From JADLBR01 sp964651705 (GTDB lineage: Bacteria > Verrucomicrobiota > Verrucomicrobiia > JADLBR01): a stretch of DNA of 64,000 nt. The DNA lies in contig CAZYWZ010000022.1 of the NCBI GenBank assembly GCA_964651705.1, positions 1 to 64,000 of the forward strand. Reading direction: 5' to 3'. Shown in pieces: positions 51,253-61,061 of the stretch; the first letter of the stretch is position 1; each line of letters opens with the position of its first letter. Position numbers and translations under genes: made by a program. The notes below the pieces were generated by a model. The model saw only the letters and a list, made by a program, of their open reading frames with translations, was not told the DNA's origin and did not search any database.

Positions 51253-53802
51253 TCAATCGGAGGCAGCCAAGGCCACTTCAAGGTCGGCAAGCGCGACCAA
51301 TTGCGGTTTCGCACGTTCCCGCCTGAGTGCCTTCAACTGGGCACGGTAACTGGGTCGCCGACGGTTGCGATATCGGATCAGCGCGTTCTCGATGAGGCGC
51401 CCATCCCAGTTGAGCGATGCAAATGCCAGATCCCGTTCGACCTCGAACACCGCGAAGATGTCATCCTGGTCCTTTGCGGGATTCGATGGAAAGCCGGCAT
51501 TCTGAACTTCGGTGCGCGTCCAGACTTCACCGGCGCCTGACCCAATTCTGAGCAATCCGGGAACCGTGGCATAATTGCGGCCGTGAAGGAGAATGTGGCT
51601 TGCGGTTGCCAACGACCGGATAAGCGGAAGAGATCCCCGGCGATTCCCGAGCCGGACAACGACTCTTTCGTTGTTGAGCATCCAGTCCTTGGCAACAGCG
51701 CTCTCAAACCACGCGATAAGGACCGTTATCTCGGTGGCAGCTGGGACACGGAGATTGTCGGCGTCGAGCTCGGGAACGTCCTGGAGAATGAGGTTCCCAG
51801 AGTCCGTGGGTTCTCCAGCGGAGCGGAGGGCACGCCGCTCGCGCAGTGCCTCGTAGAGCGATGAACTTCGTTCTTCGCGGAGACTGGCACGACTGCAGAG
51901 GTTCTCCAAGACGTCTCTGAGGAACGCCTTTAGTTGGCCTGGGCCATCTATGCCCTTCGGCTTGCCGGTTCCGTCTGGGGCGATGGCAAACGCACCGAGA
52001 CCTGGGAGGATTTCGTGGAAGCCGCGCATGGTCTGGCGCCAGCGTTCCGGTCCAGCGGCCTTCGAATCAAGCTGCACGAATCGGGACCGGTCGTTCCCGG
52101 GGTAGAGGATGTAGGCCCCCTCCGAGCGCTTTATGGCGTCACGGTAGGCGTGCATCTTCAGCAGATCCTGGCGCTTGTAGTTGCCAGGGCTGGCCGGGTC
52201 TTCCTCGTCAGCATCTCCGCTGCCGCGCCCACCAAACAGGGCCTTCAGGCTGGATACGCGGTACTTGGCGTCGAAGTGGATGTGAACCAAGAGTTCCTGC
52301 TCCTCGGCGAGCTTGGCGGCTTCCTCTGGTGTCGCTCCATCCAAGACCGGCCAGAAGGTCAGTGTGTAATCCGGATGCATCATGCGGGACCAACTACCGC
52401 CTTCCGACCGGTTTTCGGTGACTTTAAACTCGCGGTTATAGGAAAAGGAGGCGTAGACGCTGCGGCGCACACCGACGAACTCTCCCGCGAAGGGACCGAG
52501 TGGCAAGCGCTTCCTGAGTCGAAGGTTTGGGTAGTCGCCATCGAGGCCTTCCACAAGCTGGTCGAGAAGCGGGGGCTCGCCGTCACGGTTAAATGTCTGG
52601 CAGAACCAGTCGAGAAGGACGAAGAAAAGCCAGTACTCATACAGGTCCGAAACGCTCCGCTGGCCGGCGCGGAAGAGGTCTTCCCCCCCGCGCCATGATA
52701 GCTCGGCGGCAGTGCGGAACCGCAGCCACCAGCGTAGAAGCTCTCGATACCCGGCTTTGCGTTGGAGCACGGGACTGCCGAACGGAACAACGTCGAGCCG
52801 ACCTACCTCTTTGAAGAACGGGCGGGAAAGCCACTGCTCGAGATTGAGAGACAGTCGGCGGGCAAGGCCAGCAGCGGCTGACCAGTTGCCGCTCGCGCTG
52901 TCGAAGAGCCGCTGGGCCCGAGTGAGAAACGCGTGGAAGTCTCGCAGGGCGTGCTTGACGAATCGGTTTTCCGCCGTGTCTGTCGTGGGAGTTGAGCGGA
53001 CTATGGGGACGTGTGCTGCAATCGAGTCCAGGCGGGTGAGGTGCCGTAGTTGGTGGGTGGCGGGCAGCGCGCGGCGGACTGGCGAGTTGATGAGGGATCT
53101 AATGGCACCTGGAGTCCATTTGAGCGGGCGCTCGGTGGGGACAAACTCCAGCTCCTGCTCAAGCCGCTCGTGTGGATAGGAGATGATTCTGTGGAGCGCG
53201 GCTGCGAAATCCGCACTTTCGAGGACTTCCCGAAGGAGTTCGAGCTGGACATGGAACCAGCCATTATCGTCACGCTCGTCGAAGTTGGAACGGAAGGACG
53301 CTTTGGTTGACGAGCGAGCGTCAGCGACGAGATCGGCCATGCGGCCGGCGAGATCGCGGAGCATTCCGCGGTATTCCGAACGGTAGTCGAGCTTGATGGA
53401 CCGGACATCTAACAGGGTGGATGCGAGCGCGGGCTTGGCTTGATCAGCAACGTCGCCATCGACAATTTCCAGAAGCAGCGTCCCGCAGAAATTGCCGGTT
53501 TCGATTCGGCCCGCGTCGGGTGCGGTTCCCGCGAGGTTCCGGCGGCGACGGGCGAGGTGGCATCGCAGCCGGAGGTCTGACGGAGCGCCCGGCTCGCTTT
53601 GAAGGTCGTAGTAGTAACGGCCATTTTCACGCAGTTGAAACTCCGTCTCGCCGTTTTCGAGTGCCTCCTCAGGCGTGACCGAGAGGATCGGCGCGAGTTC
53701 AACGCGATCCTCGTCAGCCATGTCAGGGGTAATTAATAGGGTGGCCAGACAGGTACCGTCTTGGGCTTGGCAGGGAATCTCGGCGACGTCGATGGCGTTC
53801 AT
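51253..53802 (-). CDS. McrC-like nuclease subunit (DUF2357 / PD-(D/E)XK)
   Basis: 849 residues. The N-terminal ~400 residues are the DUF2357-type domain (helical, with SDLYEYWLFFVLLDWFCQTF near 405). A PD-(D/E)XK nuclease core follows: HPDYTLTFWPVL near 485 and LLVHIHFDAKYRV near 525 give the D and D-x-K residues, then KMHAYRDAI. Such proteins are the cutting partners of McrB-type AAA GTPases. The gene starts 12 bp after the McrB-like gene, as in LlaJI-type restriction systems (R2 subunit). The last ~250 residues are less conserved. Confidence 0.83.
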   Translation of the reverse strand: MNAIDVAEIPCQAQDGTCLATLLITPDMADEDRVELAPILSVTPEEALENGETEFQLRENGRYYYDLQSEPGAPSDLRLRCHLARRRRNLAGTAPDAGRIETGNFCGTLLLEIVDGDVADQAKPALASTLLDVRSIKLDYRSEYRGMLRDLAGRMADLVADARSSTKASFRSNFDERDDNGWFHVQLELLREVLESADFAAALHRIISYPHERLEQELEFVPTERPLKWTPGAIRSLINSPVRRALPATHQLRHLTRLDSIAAHVPIVRSTPTTDTAENRFVKHALRDFHAFLTRAQRLFDSASGNWSAAAGLARRLSLNLEQWLSRPFFKEVGRLDVVPFGSPVLQRKAGYRELLRWWLRFRTAAELSWRGGEDLFRAGQRSVSDLYEYWLFFVLLDWFCQTFNRDGEPPLLDQLVEGLDGDYPNLRLRKRLPLGPFAGEFVGVRRSVYASFSYNREFKVTENRSEGGSWSRMMHPDYTLTFWPVLDGATPEEAAKLAEEQELLVHIHFDAKYRVSSLKALFGGRGSGDADEEDPASPGNYKRQDLLKMHAYRDAIKRSEGAYILYPGNDRSRFVQLDSKAAGPERWRQTMRGFHEILPGLGAFAIAPDGTGKPKGIDGPGQLKAFLRDVLENLCSRASLREERSSSLYEALRERRALRSAGEPTDSGNLILQDVPELDADNLRVPAATEITVLIAWFESAVAKDWMLNNERVVVRLGNRRGSLPLIRSLATASHILLHGRNYATVPGLLRIGSGAGEVWTRTEVQNAGFPSNPAKDQDDIFAVFEVERDLAFASLNWDGRLIENALIRYRNRRRPSYRAQLKALRRERAKPQLVALADLEVALAASD

Positions 53803-53814
53803 CGCCCAGGTGCT

Positions 53815-55995
53815 TTAGTTTTCAGGGAAGGACGTAAACCCGTTCTCGTTTAGTTGTCGCCACATTCGCGCGACCTTCTCTGCGGTCACAGGGTAACGAG
53901 CGTCCTTAGGCACGTCGCGGGACGGTTCTTTCAATTGAGCTGCAGCTTTCGGATCGTTCAGGCTGGCCGCAATGGGATTGCAGTCGCGCGCAGCATCGGC
54001 GTGCGGTGGCAGGCATGCCCCATAGATCTTGCGAAGCAAAGGCCCCAGTTTGGCTTTCGAACCGTGGAGTTTCGGGAGGAATTTCTGGATGACGACTGCA
54101 TCGAGTGCGTGATCGAGCCAGTCGCGGCCTTTCGAGTCCCCATCCACCCATCCCTCAGTGACTTCGGGTGCGCCGGCCTGTTCGTCTTGCCAGCATTTGG
54201 CTTGGCTAAGCAGTTTGTAAAAGTGGAGGAAGCGTGCGCTCTCGTGTGCGACACGATACCCGAACTCGGCGCCGTGTTCACGCAAGATTGCGAAGAACAA
54301 GTTCATCTCGGCCGTGTACCGCGTCCCCTCGTTCGCTGTCAGGGCGGTGGGCTCTTGTTCAACAGCCGTGACAAACTGGGGCGCAAATGGGAGGCCTTTG
54401 GCGTCCAGCATGTCGAGGTTAGGGGCGGTGGGAGCTTTGAGAAACGCGTGCATTTCATCCGGCGTGACTCGAAACTCGATCACATTGGCCCGGTCGAGGA
54501 CTTTCGGAGAAAACATGTACGTGGTTTCGTCCACGTTCACCGTACCAATTATGAATAGATTGACGGGTAGTGTGAGGACCGGATCCAAACCGCGCGTCTT
54601 CTTCGGGCTACCGTCTGGTTCCTTGTCATCGCAGTAGAGGGTTATGCCCATGTGCGACTCAATCATTGAGAGCATGTCGGCGAAGTAGCGTTCAACATGC
54701 GATAGGTTCATCTCGTCGAGGATGAGGAGATGGGGAACGTCTTTGTGGCTCAACGCGTGGGTGATCAAGTCGAGCGCTGGCTTGGTGAGGTAGACGCCGT
54801 CGTTGTTCGCCCCTCCCGCCGTTATGGTGGGCGGTCTCAGACCGTCGGGGTAGCCCAAGATGTTCTCATTGCCTGTCCAGTCCGGTCCGACTGGAACCAA
54901 AGCGAAGAAGGGGTTCAAGTTCTTGCCTTTAGACGGGTCCCTGGGGTCAAGGGGTCCGGGGTCGGGTGTGAGCCAGTGTGCAACCGCCTGGGCCAGCTTT
55001 GTTTTTCCTGAGCCAGCCAAGCCCGTAAGAATCAGGAAGCGTTTCGAGAGGAGGGATGCAATAAAGCGAAGAAGTTGGGGAGACGAAAAACGGAGGCCCG
55101 TCGGAGCCAAGTCTCTTACGAGCCCGCCAACGATTTCCGTAATTGGGCGGCCAGTTACGGTGACGGTTTGGCCAGAAAGAAAGCGGTACCACTCGTCCTT
55201 CGAGTTGAACGGGCGGTAGGGCGGAGGCCCTTTCGAGACCCAGTCGTGAACGAGTTCCCTGAACTCGGGGCGGATTGACCAGTAGCCGTTGCCTCCAGCG
55301 CCCGGGGAAGAAAGGAGGTACTCACCTAGGCTTGCGCGCTTGAACCAAGGCGTGGTCCGTTGATCGCGGACTTGGCCTTCGCCAGTCCGGCCCTCTGGGG
55401 GCGCATCGTTGTCGTAGCAGCGTTCGGATAAGCGAGCCGCTGGAGTGCCTCCAGCAAGGGGATCGTAGGCAGGTTGGGCGCGAGCTTCACGAATACGGGC
55501 GATTGCACTGTCGAGGTCCGCGTGGCGCAGGACGCGCATTATTTCGCGATTCAATTCATCCCAGTGGAGCTTTCCATCGAGTTCATCGCAGGCTCGCCAA
55601 ATGGCCCAATAGGGGTGGATATCACATTCCGGAGGATATGTTTCGCCTTCTTCGTCCACCGGGTTCTTCAGCTGATAACGCGAAAGGGTAACAAGTGCTT
55701 TCTTTGCCAAGTCAAGCCGCGGGTCGGACTGGCTGAATCGGAGGAGCTCTTTCCCGAGGTCGGTGAGGTGGGTCTGATCATTTATACGATACAGCAGCCC
55801 CATTCGCTCGAACATGAGGTGCCATCGACGCGGGCGGCTCACGTCTTGGCCGGTTCGCAGTCTTACCGCGTCTTCACTGTAGCCGTCGTAACCCTCCATG
55901 CTCAAGAGCGCCTCGAGCTGGTCGGTCATTCCAAAACTGTAATCGAATTCGATCGACGGCGAGTCTCTGTCAGGTGCTTGCCATTTGTCGAACAT
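53815..55995 (-). CDS. McrB-like AAA+ GTPase/ATPase restriction subunit
   Basis: 726 residues. The first ~300 residues hold a DNA-recognition-like region with winged-helix character (HLMFERMGLLYRINDQTHLT). The AAA+ core has Walker A GLAGSGKTKLAQAVA (325-339), Walker B LLILDEMNLSHVERYFADML (423-442), sensor GTVNVDE (484-490) and the arginine region KVLDRANVIEF (498-508). This is the McrB/LlaJI-R1 pattern. With the McrC-like protein it should translocate on and cut DNA lacking the proper methylation. Gaps of 12 bp on both sides place it in one operon with the methyltransferase and the nuclease. Confidence 0.88.
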   Translation of the reverse strand: MFDKWQAPDRDSPSIEFDYSFGMTDQLEALLSMEGYDGYSEDAVRLRTGQDVSRPRRWHLMFERMGLLYRINDQTHLTDLGKELLRFSQSDPRLDLAKKALVTLSRYQLKNPVDEEGETYPPECDIHPYWAIWRACDELDGKLHWDELNREIMRVLRHADLDSAIARIREARAQPAYDPLAGGTPAARLSERCYDNDAPPEGRTGEGQVRDQRTTPWFKRASLGEYLLSSPGAGGNGYWSIRPEFRELVHDWVSKGPPPYRPFNSKDEWYRFLSGQTVTVTGRPITEIVGGLVRDLAPTGLRFSSPQLLRFIASLLSKRFLILTGLAGSGKTKLAQAVAHWLTPDPGPLDPRDPSKGKNLNPFFALVPVGPDWTGNENILGYPDGLRPPTITAGGANNDGVYLTKPALDLITHALSHKDVPHLLILDEMNLSHVERYFADMLSMIESHMGITLYCDDKEPDGSPKKTRGLDPVLTLPVNLFIIGTVNVDETTYMFSPKVLDRANVIEFRVTPDEMHAFLKAPTAPNLDMLDAKGLPFAPQFVTAVEQEPTALTANEGTRYTAEMNLFFAILREHGAEFGYRVAHESARFLHFYKLLSQAKCWQDEQAGAPEVTEGWVDGDSKGRDWLDHALDAVVIQKFLPKLHGSKAKLGPLLRKIYGACLPPHADAARDCNPIAASLNDPKAAAQLKEPSRDVPKDARYPVTAEKVARMWRQLNENGFTSFPEN

Positions 55996-56007
55996 AAGTT
56001 GGTTAGG

Positions 56008-58344
56008 TTACATGGTGGATAGTTCGAATTGGATGTTGGGCCGACGGTCCACCGCCGCCTTTCCAGAGTTTGTTTTGATGATTTGCTCGCCGATTATTCG
56101 GGCCATTTCGGGAGGCACTGCATTCCCGATTTGGCGTGCGCACTCCTCCCGATTGCCGCTGAAAACGAAATCGTCAGGGAAAGTCTGGATGCGGGCGCCT
56201 TCCCGAAGCGTGATTGTTCTGTGTTCGGCGGGATGGCCAAAGCGTCCCCTGGTGAAACTGTCGAAACGTGCCGTGATCGTCACCGAGGGCTCGTCAAATG
56301 CCAGCCGCCCATAGGTGTCAACGTGGCGAACGCCGAGATTTCGCTCATGACACGGCAATGCAAGGCGCCGAGGCAAGAATTCGCGCCCCCCGCCTTCTGG
56401 GATGTGGCGAATTCGTTCGAGGTTCAGCTTGGAGAGGCGAGCCTCGCCGTAATGGTTCGGAATTGATGGATGAGGTGATCCGTCCGTCGGCGGTGAAGGG
56501 AGGCCCGCGAGTGCGTGGCGGACCGTTCTGAATTGATGCGGGCGATGGGTTGGCCCCGGGAAGCAAAATTTCGGCTTCGATGTCGTGCATTCACCAACCA
56601 GAATGGTGCGTGTGCGCGTTTGTGGAACGCCGTATTGAACCATATCAATTTGGGCCAAGTGCGGCACATATCCGAGCTGCTGAATCGATGCAATGAGTTT
56701 ATCAAGGTGCATCTTGCCCCGCTTCGACGTCAACCCTGTTACATTCTCAACGAGGAAAAAAGCCGGCCGCAGATATCTCAGAAAGCGTACAAATTCAAGA
56801 ACGAGGTCGTTGCGCGGATCGATGTCAGATCCACGCCGTTTGACCGAGAAGCCTTGGCAAGGAGGTCCGCCAGCGAGCAGTGTGAGTGTGCCGGGCTGTA
56901 TGGCAAAATGCTTTGCCAGTTCTTTTGGCTCCAGGAAGCGGATATCCTTGCACAGGATGTGGTTTCCCAAATTGCGGCGATAGGTTTCTGTGGATGCGGG
57001 ATCGTTGTCGACTGCTCCCACGACCTTAAATCCAGCCCACTTCAAACCGAGTGAGAGGCCACCGGCGCCACTGAACAAATCCAATGCGGTAAATCTGTCC
57101 AGGGAGTTTGACGCAGGCAAACTCTTTCTTTGCCTCTTGAAGCCATTGATTTGAATTGCGAAGCCTGCGCCGACCGGCGCGGACAACCCATCCAAGAACG
57201 CATCCTGATTGGTTTCTCGATGAGCTGTGTAGCCAAAGCAATAGCGGGCCATGTGTTCGGCGAAACATTTTGCCACCACTGGCGGGACGGCGTTTCCAAT
57301 TTGTTGGTAGCGGGCGTCGAAGTTGCCCTCAAATTGGAAATCGGACGGGAACCCCTGTAGTAGCGCCGCCTCACGTATCGACAGGCCGCGATTCTGCTCC
57401 GGATGCCCGTAGCGACCCGCTGAGGGAGTGCGGCATTTCCCAGTTAACGTGACTGCTGGTTTGTCCCAAGAAAGGCGCCCGTATACGTCTGTGAATCCAC
57501 CGTGAGCTTCGCGAGCTCGGTCGAGGCATTTTGGGCCAACGCCTCTTGGCCTATTTCCGCCATCCTTTGGAATCTGTCTGAGGATTCGCAATGTTGATTC
57601 GCGGTGGGCGCTCACCCAATGCATAGGGTCGGTACTTGACTGGCCCCCTGCATGGAGGGGCGGGAGATGGCCAATAGCTTGCCTCACCGTTAGAAACTTC
57701 GAGGGCTCCAAGGGAGGCTTGGGAAGGCAGGCATTCGTCCGCGAGGCGATCATCACTCCACGGAAGCGTTCCTGGGGGAGACCAAAGCCTGCAAAATTGT
57801 ACGGGCGCCCTTGGACTGCGTAACCCGCAACCCGGAGTGCCGCCGCCCCGGCTTGGTAAAACGGCCAGTTCCGGGTGGAGAAGAGGTCTGGTACGTTCTC
57901 CATAAAGATGGCGTCAGGAGTGAACCGGGGAGCGATTCGGCAGAACATTACGAAGAGATCCTTGCGGAGGTCCTGTTCGGCAACATTCCGCCTGTGGGCT
58001 GAGAACCCTTGGCATGGTGCACACCCAATCAGAACAAGCTTGCGGAAGCGTTTTAGGTCGAGTGAGCGTTTGAAGTCCTCGAGAACGTCCGAGTTTTCGT
58101 ACAGAGCCCGGATATCAAGGTTGTAGGCCGTTGCGCCGACCGATGTCCGAAAGGTCGAGCAGCAAGCCTCATCGAAATCGACACCTGCGACGATTTCAAA
58201 CTCCACATTGGGGACATCGGCGAGTTGGAATCCCTTGCTGGTTCCTCCGCAACCACAGAAAAAGTCCACCACGGCAATCTTTTCTTTGGCTCGGATGGAG
58301 CGTCGGCCTGACAATTTCTTGCGCGATGTCGGGGCAGTGCTCAT
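56008..58344 (-). CDS. Double 5-methylcytosine DNA methyltransferase (two complete domains)
   Basis: 778 residues containing two full C5-methyltransferase domains in tandem. Domain 1 has the SAM motif DFFCGCGG (27-34), catalytic PCQG (110-113), MENV (148-151) and IGNAVPP (349-355). Domain 2 has DLFSGAGG (422-429), PCQG (495-498), VENV (532-535) and IGNAVPP (739-745). LlaJI-type systems use two separate methyltransferases for the two strands of an asymmetric site; a fused pair would do the same in one polypeptide. Overlap with the small RHH gene is ATGA. Target sequence cannot be read from the protein. Confidence 0.93.
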   Translation of the reverse strand: MSTAPTSRKKLSGRRSIRAKEKIAVVDFFCGCGGTSKGFQLADVPNVEFEIVAGVDFDEACCSTFRTSVGATAYNLDIRALYENSDVLEDFKRSLDLKRFRKLVLIGCAPCQGFSAHRRNVAEQDLRKDLFVMFCRIAPRFTPDAIFMENVPDLFSTRNWPFYQAGAAALRVAGYAVQGRPYNFAGFGLPQERFRGVMIASRTNACLPKPPLEPSKFLTVRQAIGHLPPLHAGGQSSTDPMHWVSAHRESTLRILRQIPKDGGNRPRGVGPKCLDRAREAHGGFTDVYGRLSWDKPAVTLTGKCRTPSAGRYGHPEQNRGLSIREAALLQGFPSDFQFEGNFDARYQQIGNAVPPVVAKCFAEHMARYCFGYTAHRETNQDAFLDGLSAPVGAGFAIQINGFKRQRKSLPASNSLDRFTALDLFSGAGGLSLGLKWAGFKVVGAVDNDPASTETYRRNLGNHILCKDIRFLEPKELAKHFAIQPGTLTLLAGGPPCQGFSVKRRGSDIDPRNDLVLEFVRFLRYLRPAFFLVENVTGLTSKRGKMHLDKLIASIQQLGYVPHLAQIDMVQYGVPQTRTRTILVGECTTSKPKFCFPGPTHRPHQFRTVRHALAGLPSPPTDGSPHPSIPNHYGEARLSKLNLERIRHIPEGGGREFLPRRLALPCHERNLGVRHVDTYGRLAFDEPSVTITARFDSFTRGRFGHPAEHRTITLREGARIQTFPDDFVFSGNREECARQIGNAVPPEMARIIGEQIIKTNSGKAAVDRRPNIQFELSTM

Positions 58345-58616
58345 TGCTTGTGTTGGTCCTTTGCAGACGGGGCTGCCCTGTCAGATGTTGATTCGCCAGT
58401 ATTTGGGCTGGCCTTCGGGAACAGCGATGGTTGGACGCTTTCGGCACAGAAATCCGCTGCCGTTTTCAGGAACCAATCCTTGAGCGTGCTGCCAGACAGG
58501 GCCAGAGCGGAATACAGCCGACGCTTCGCCTCGGGGGTGACTTCGATCACAATGCGACCTGACTCTCCACGCGCCACTGATGTAATGTGACATAGGTGAC
58601 GTGACATGCAATGCAT
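58341..58616 (-). CDS. Small ribbon-helix-helix-like protein, likely operon regulator
   Basis: Up to 91 residues; starts at 58616, 58607 or a later GTG are possible. The segment GRIVIEVTPEAKRRLYSALA and SGSTLKDWFLKTAADF is ribbon-helix-helix-like (a beta strand and two helices). It overlaps the methyltransferase start by ATGA. In restriction-modification operons such a first gene often acts as a control protein that delays restriction. ATGTCAC occurs twice around the start codons and could be its operator. Confidence 0.6.
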   Translation of the reverse strand: MHCMSRHLCHITSVARGESGRIVIEVTPEAKRRLYSALALSGSTLKDWFLKTAADFCAESVQPSLFPKASPNTGESTSDRAAPSAKDQHKQ

Positions 58617-58724
58617 TTCTCAGTGGAGGGAACCTTGGATTTAGGGATGGCAAGATCAGTCCCGACCGAGGCGAAGATCCGCATCCATTCTTGGCGCCCG
58701 AGTGGGAGGTTTAATATCGGGACA

Positions 58725-58796
58725 GTTGTTCCATGTTGTTCCGATTTTTGTTGACGGGAGATCGGATGTTGGTATTTTGGAACAACAGAGAACAAC
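58725..58796. promoter_or_regulatory. GTTGTTCC direct and inverted repeats upstream of the large GTPase
   Basis: GTTGTTCC occurs at 58725-58732 and 58735-58742, and the complement GGAACAAC at 58779-58786 with a partial GAACAAC at 58790-58796. The two pairs flank a 36-bp spacer and end just before the ribosome site (GAGG) of the gene starting at 58806. Such a symmetric array is typical of cooperative repressor binding. The binding protein is unknown; candidates are the RHH protein encoded divergently or the GTPase's own N-terminal domain. Confidence 0.55.
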
Positions 58797-58805
58797 GAGG
58801 TGGCT

Positions 58806-61049
58806 ATGACTGAGCAAAAATACAGAGCAACAGTGAGTGGCGAGGAAGGACGGAGCGGATGGTGTGTGATTTTCCGGCATCCAGTCCGGAAGAACCCTGA
58901 CGGGACAGCGGTACGCATTCGACGGGGTCTGGGCACGCGCGACCGCCAAGAAGCCGAAAAGCTGGTTGCCCAGTTGAACGAAATCCTCGGAGATCGGGAC
59001 TACTGGACGCCGGCGGCGAAGGCGAAGGCCGTCGCATCGTTCGATACGAAGGTCGTTAACGCATTTTACGACAACTTCCTGCCCGCGGCCCAGGACGGGT
59101 GGGCGGTGCGAGAGGGGATACTTCCCCTGCCTGGACGGGAAGACGGCTACGCGCGCGCCCATCTCCTCGGTACGACTGGATCCGGGAAGACCACCTTGGT
59201 CAGGCAGATCATCGGAACCGATCCGGAACAGGAACGGTTTCCTTCGACATCCACGGCCAAGACCACCGTGTGTGACATCGAGCTGGTGCTGGCGGAGGGT
59301 CCGTTCAAGGCGGTCGTGACGTTTTTCCCGCGAGACCACGTGCGTCTTCACATCGAAGAATGCGCATTGGCGGCGGCTGGAGCGGTCGTCTTTGAGCAAG
59401 GTGGCACAGTCACGGCGACATCGCGCCTCTTGGAGCACAGTGAGCAGCGCTTCCGACTGAACTACATCCTGGGCAATGCGAGTGCGGCAGATGACGAGAT
59501 TTCGGACGACAGCGACGACGAGGAACCGACCAGCGCCGGACAGAGCCAGGAGGTGACCGACGCTGAACGCAAGGCGATGGCGCGCCGTATTCAGGGCTTC
59601 GCACACCGAATCGAACGGTTGGCCGCCGAGACGGCCGCAAAGCTCGAAAGCGAGCTAGGTGTGAAGCTGAGCCGCGTGGAAGGCGAGGACGAGAATGCAA
59701 TTCAGGAACTATTCGAGGACGCGATGAGGCAGAGGGAAGACTTTCACGCCCTTGTGGACGAGATCATGGACGCGGTAGAGGAACGGTTTGAGCTGCTGGC
59801 ACCCGAAGGTTTTGTTCGCGACCGAAACGACTGGCCTTTGCTCTGGCAGTTTGAAACGGCGGACCGCGCGGAATTCATCCGCACCGCCAGCCGGTTCTCC
59901 AGCAACCACGCGGGAAGCTTCGGACGACTGCTGACCCCGCTGGTCCAGGGATTGCGCGTACGGGGACCGTTCAGACCCGATTGGCACTGCGACGGTGAAT
60001 GCAAACTTGTGTTGTTGGATGGGGAGGGATTGGGACACACCCCTGACACAAGCGCCAGCATTTCCACCACAATAACGCAGCGGCTAAAGGACATTGACGC
60101 CGTGGTGTTGGTGGACAACGCGGAGCAGCCGATGCAGGCGGCCCCGCAGGCCCTGATGCGGACGTTGGCGGCCAGTGGGCATGAGCGGAAGCTGATCGTG
60201 TGTTTCACGCACTTCGACCAAGTGAAAGGAGTAAACCTGCCGACGCCTCTGGCTCGGAAAGAACACGTGTTCAGGTCGCTTGAAAACGCAATCAGCGGCG
60301 TACGAGATGTTTTGGGACGAAGCGCCGAGAACGCCCTTCGACGGGAAACGACCGGAAAGGCCTTTTTCCTGTCTAACATTCAGAGCCGAATCAAGGACTC
60401 AAACCGCCTCACGTTGTCCGAACTCAGGCGCCTAATGCAAACGATCCGCGACAGCATAAAGCCGCGCCCGCCGACACACGTGACGCCGATTTACGATATG
60501 GCGAACCTGATCCTGTGCATTCCACAGGCGATGAACGCCTTCCGAGATCCGTGGCGGGGGCGCCTGAACCTGCCTTCGCGGTCAGCCTTGTCGCCAGAGC
60601 ACTGGACACGAATCAAGGCGTTGGCACGCCGATTTGCGGAACTCGGCACCACGGAATACGACACGTTGCGACCGGTGGCAGACTTCATCGCGCGGCTTAT
60701 CGAGCACGTCACCGTCGTGCTCTCCGCGCCGCTATTGTGGGAGCCCCAGGACGCGCCCGAAGAAATGAAGAGGCAGGTCGTCGGGGAAATGGCTGCCACG
60801 GTTCACGCCAAACTGCATGAGCTAGGCCAGACGCGGCTTTTCCATGAACGGGTCGCAGAATGGAGCACCGCCTACTCCCACCGAGGGAAGGGCTCCTCGC
60901 GCGAGCGCGCAAACGACATCGAGGGCATTTACGGGGAGGCTGCCCCCATACCCGGCGAGGTGGCTGATCCCAACGCCACCGCCCTCGTTGCTTGCGTGAA
61001 GAGAGTGGTGATGGACGCCGTGCGGGCGGCGGGCGGTCGAATCGAGTGA
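58806..61049 (+). CDS. Large GTPase with integrase-Arm-like N-terminal domain
   Basis: GAGG 6 nt upstream favours ATG 58806 (747 residues). Residues ~5-70 (WCVIFRHPVRKNPDGTAVRI, then RRGLGTRDRQEAEKLVAQLN) resemble the Arm-type DNA-binding or SH3-like start of tyrosine integrases. The G domain follows: G1 GTTGSGKTT near 124, G2 threonines in TSTAKTT, G3 LLDGEGLG near 405 and G4 THFD near 470, interrupted by a ~150-residue acidic helical insert. The C-terminal ~250 residues are helical. This is a dynamin/septin/GIMAP-like P-loop GTPase rather than a small GTPase. Its place in a defence island suggests a conflict role, which is inference. Confidence 0.7.
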   Translation: MTEQKYRATVSGEEGRSGWCVIFRHPVRKNPDGTAVRIRRGLGTRDRQEAEKLVAQLNEILGDRDYWTPAAKAKAVASFDTKVVNAFYDNFLPAAQDGWAVREGILPLPGREDGYARAHLLGTTGSGKTTLVRQIIGTDPEQERFPSTSTAKTTVCDIELVLAEGPFKAVVTFFPRDHVRLHIEECALAAAGAVVFEQGGTVTATSRLLEHSEQRFRLNYILGNASAADDEISDDSDDEEPTSAGQSQEVTDAERKAMARRIQGFAHRIERLAAETAAKLESELGVKLSRVEGEDENAIQELFEDAMRQREDFHALVDEIMDAVEERFELLAPEGFVRDRNDWPLLWQFETADRAEFIRTASRFSSNHAGSFGRLLTPLVQGLRVRGPFRPDWHCDGECKLVLLDGEGLGHTPDTSASISTTITQRLKDIDAVVLVDNAEQPMQAAPQALMRTLAASGHERKLIVCFTHFDQVKGVNLPTPLARKEHVFRSLENAISGVRDVLGRSAENALRRETTGKAFFLSNIQSRIKDSNRLTLSELRRLMQTIRDSIKPRPPTHVTPIYDMANLILCIPQAMNAFRDPWRGRLNLPSRSALSPEHWTRIKALARRFAELGTTEYDTLRPVADFIARLIEHVTVVLSAPLLWEPQDAPEEMKRQVVGEMAATVHAKLHELGQTRLFHERVAEWSTAYSHRGKGSSRERANDIEGIYGEAAPIPGEVADPNATALVACVKRVVMDAVRAAGGRIE

Positions 61050-61061
61050 GGCAAGTTGTGC

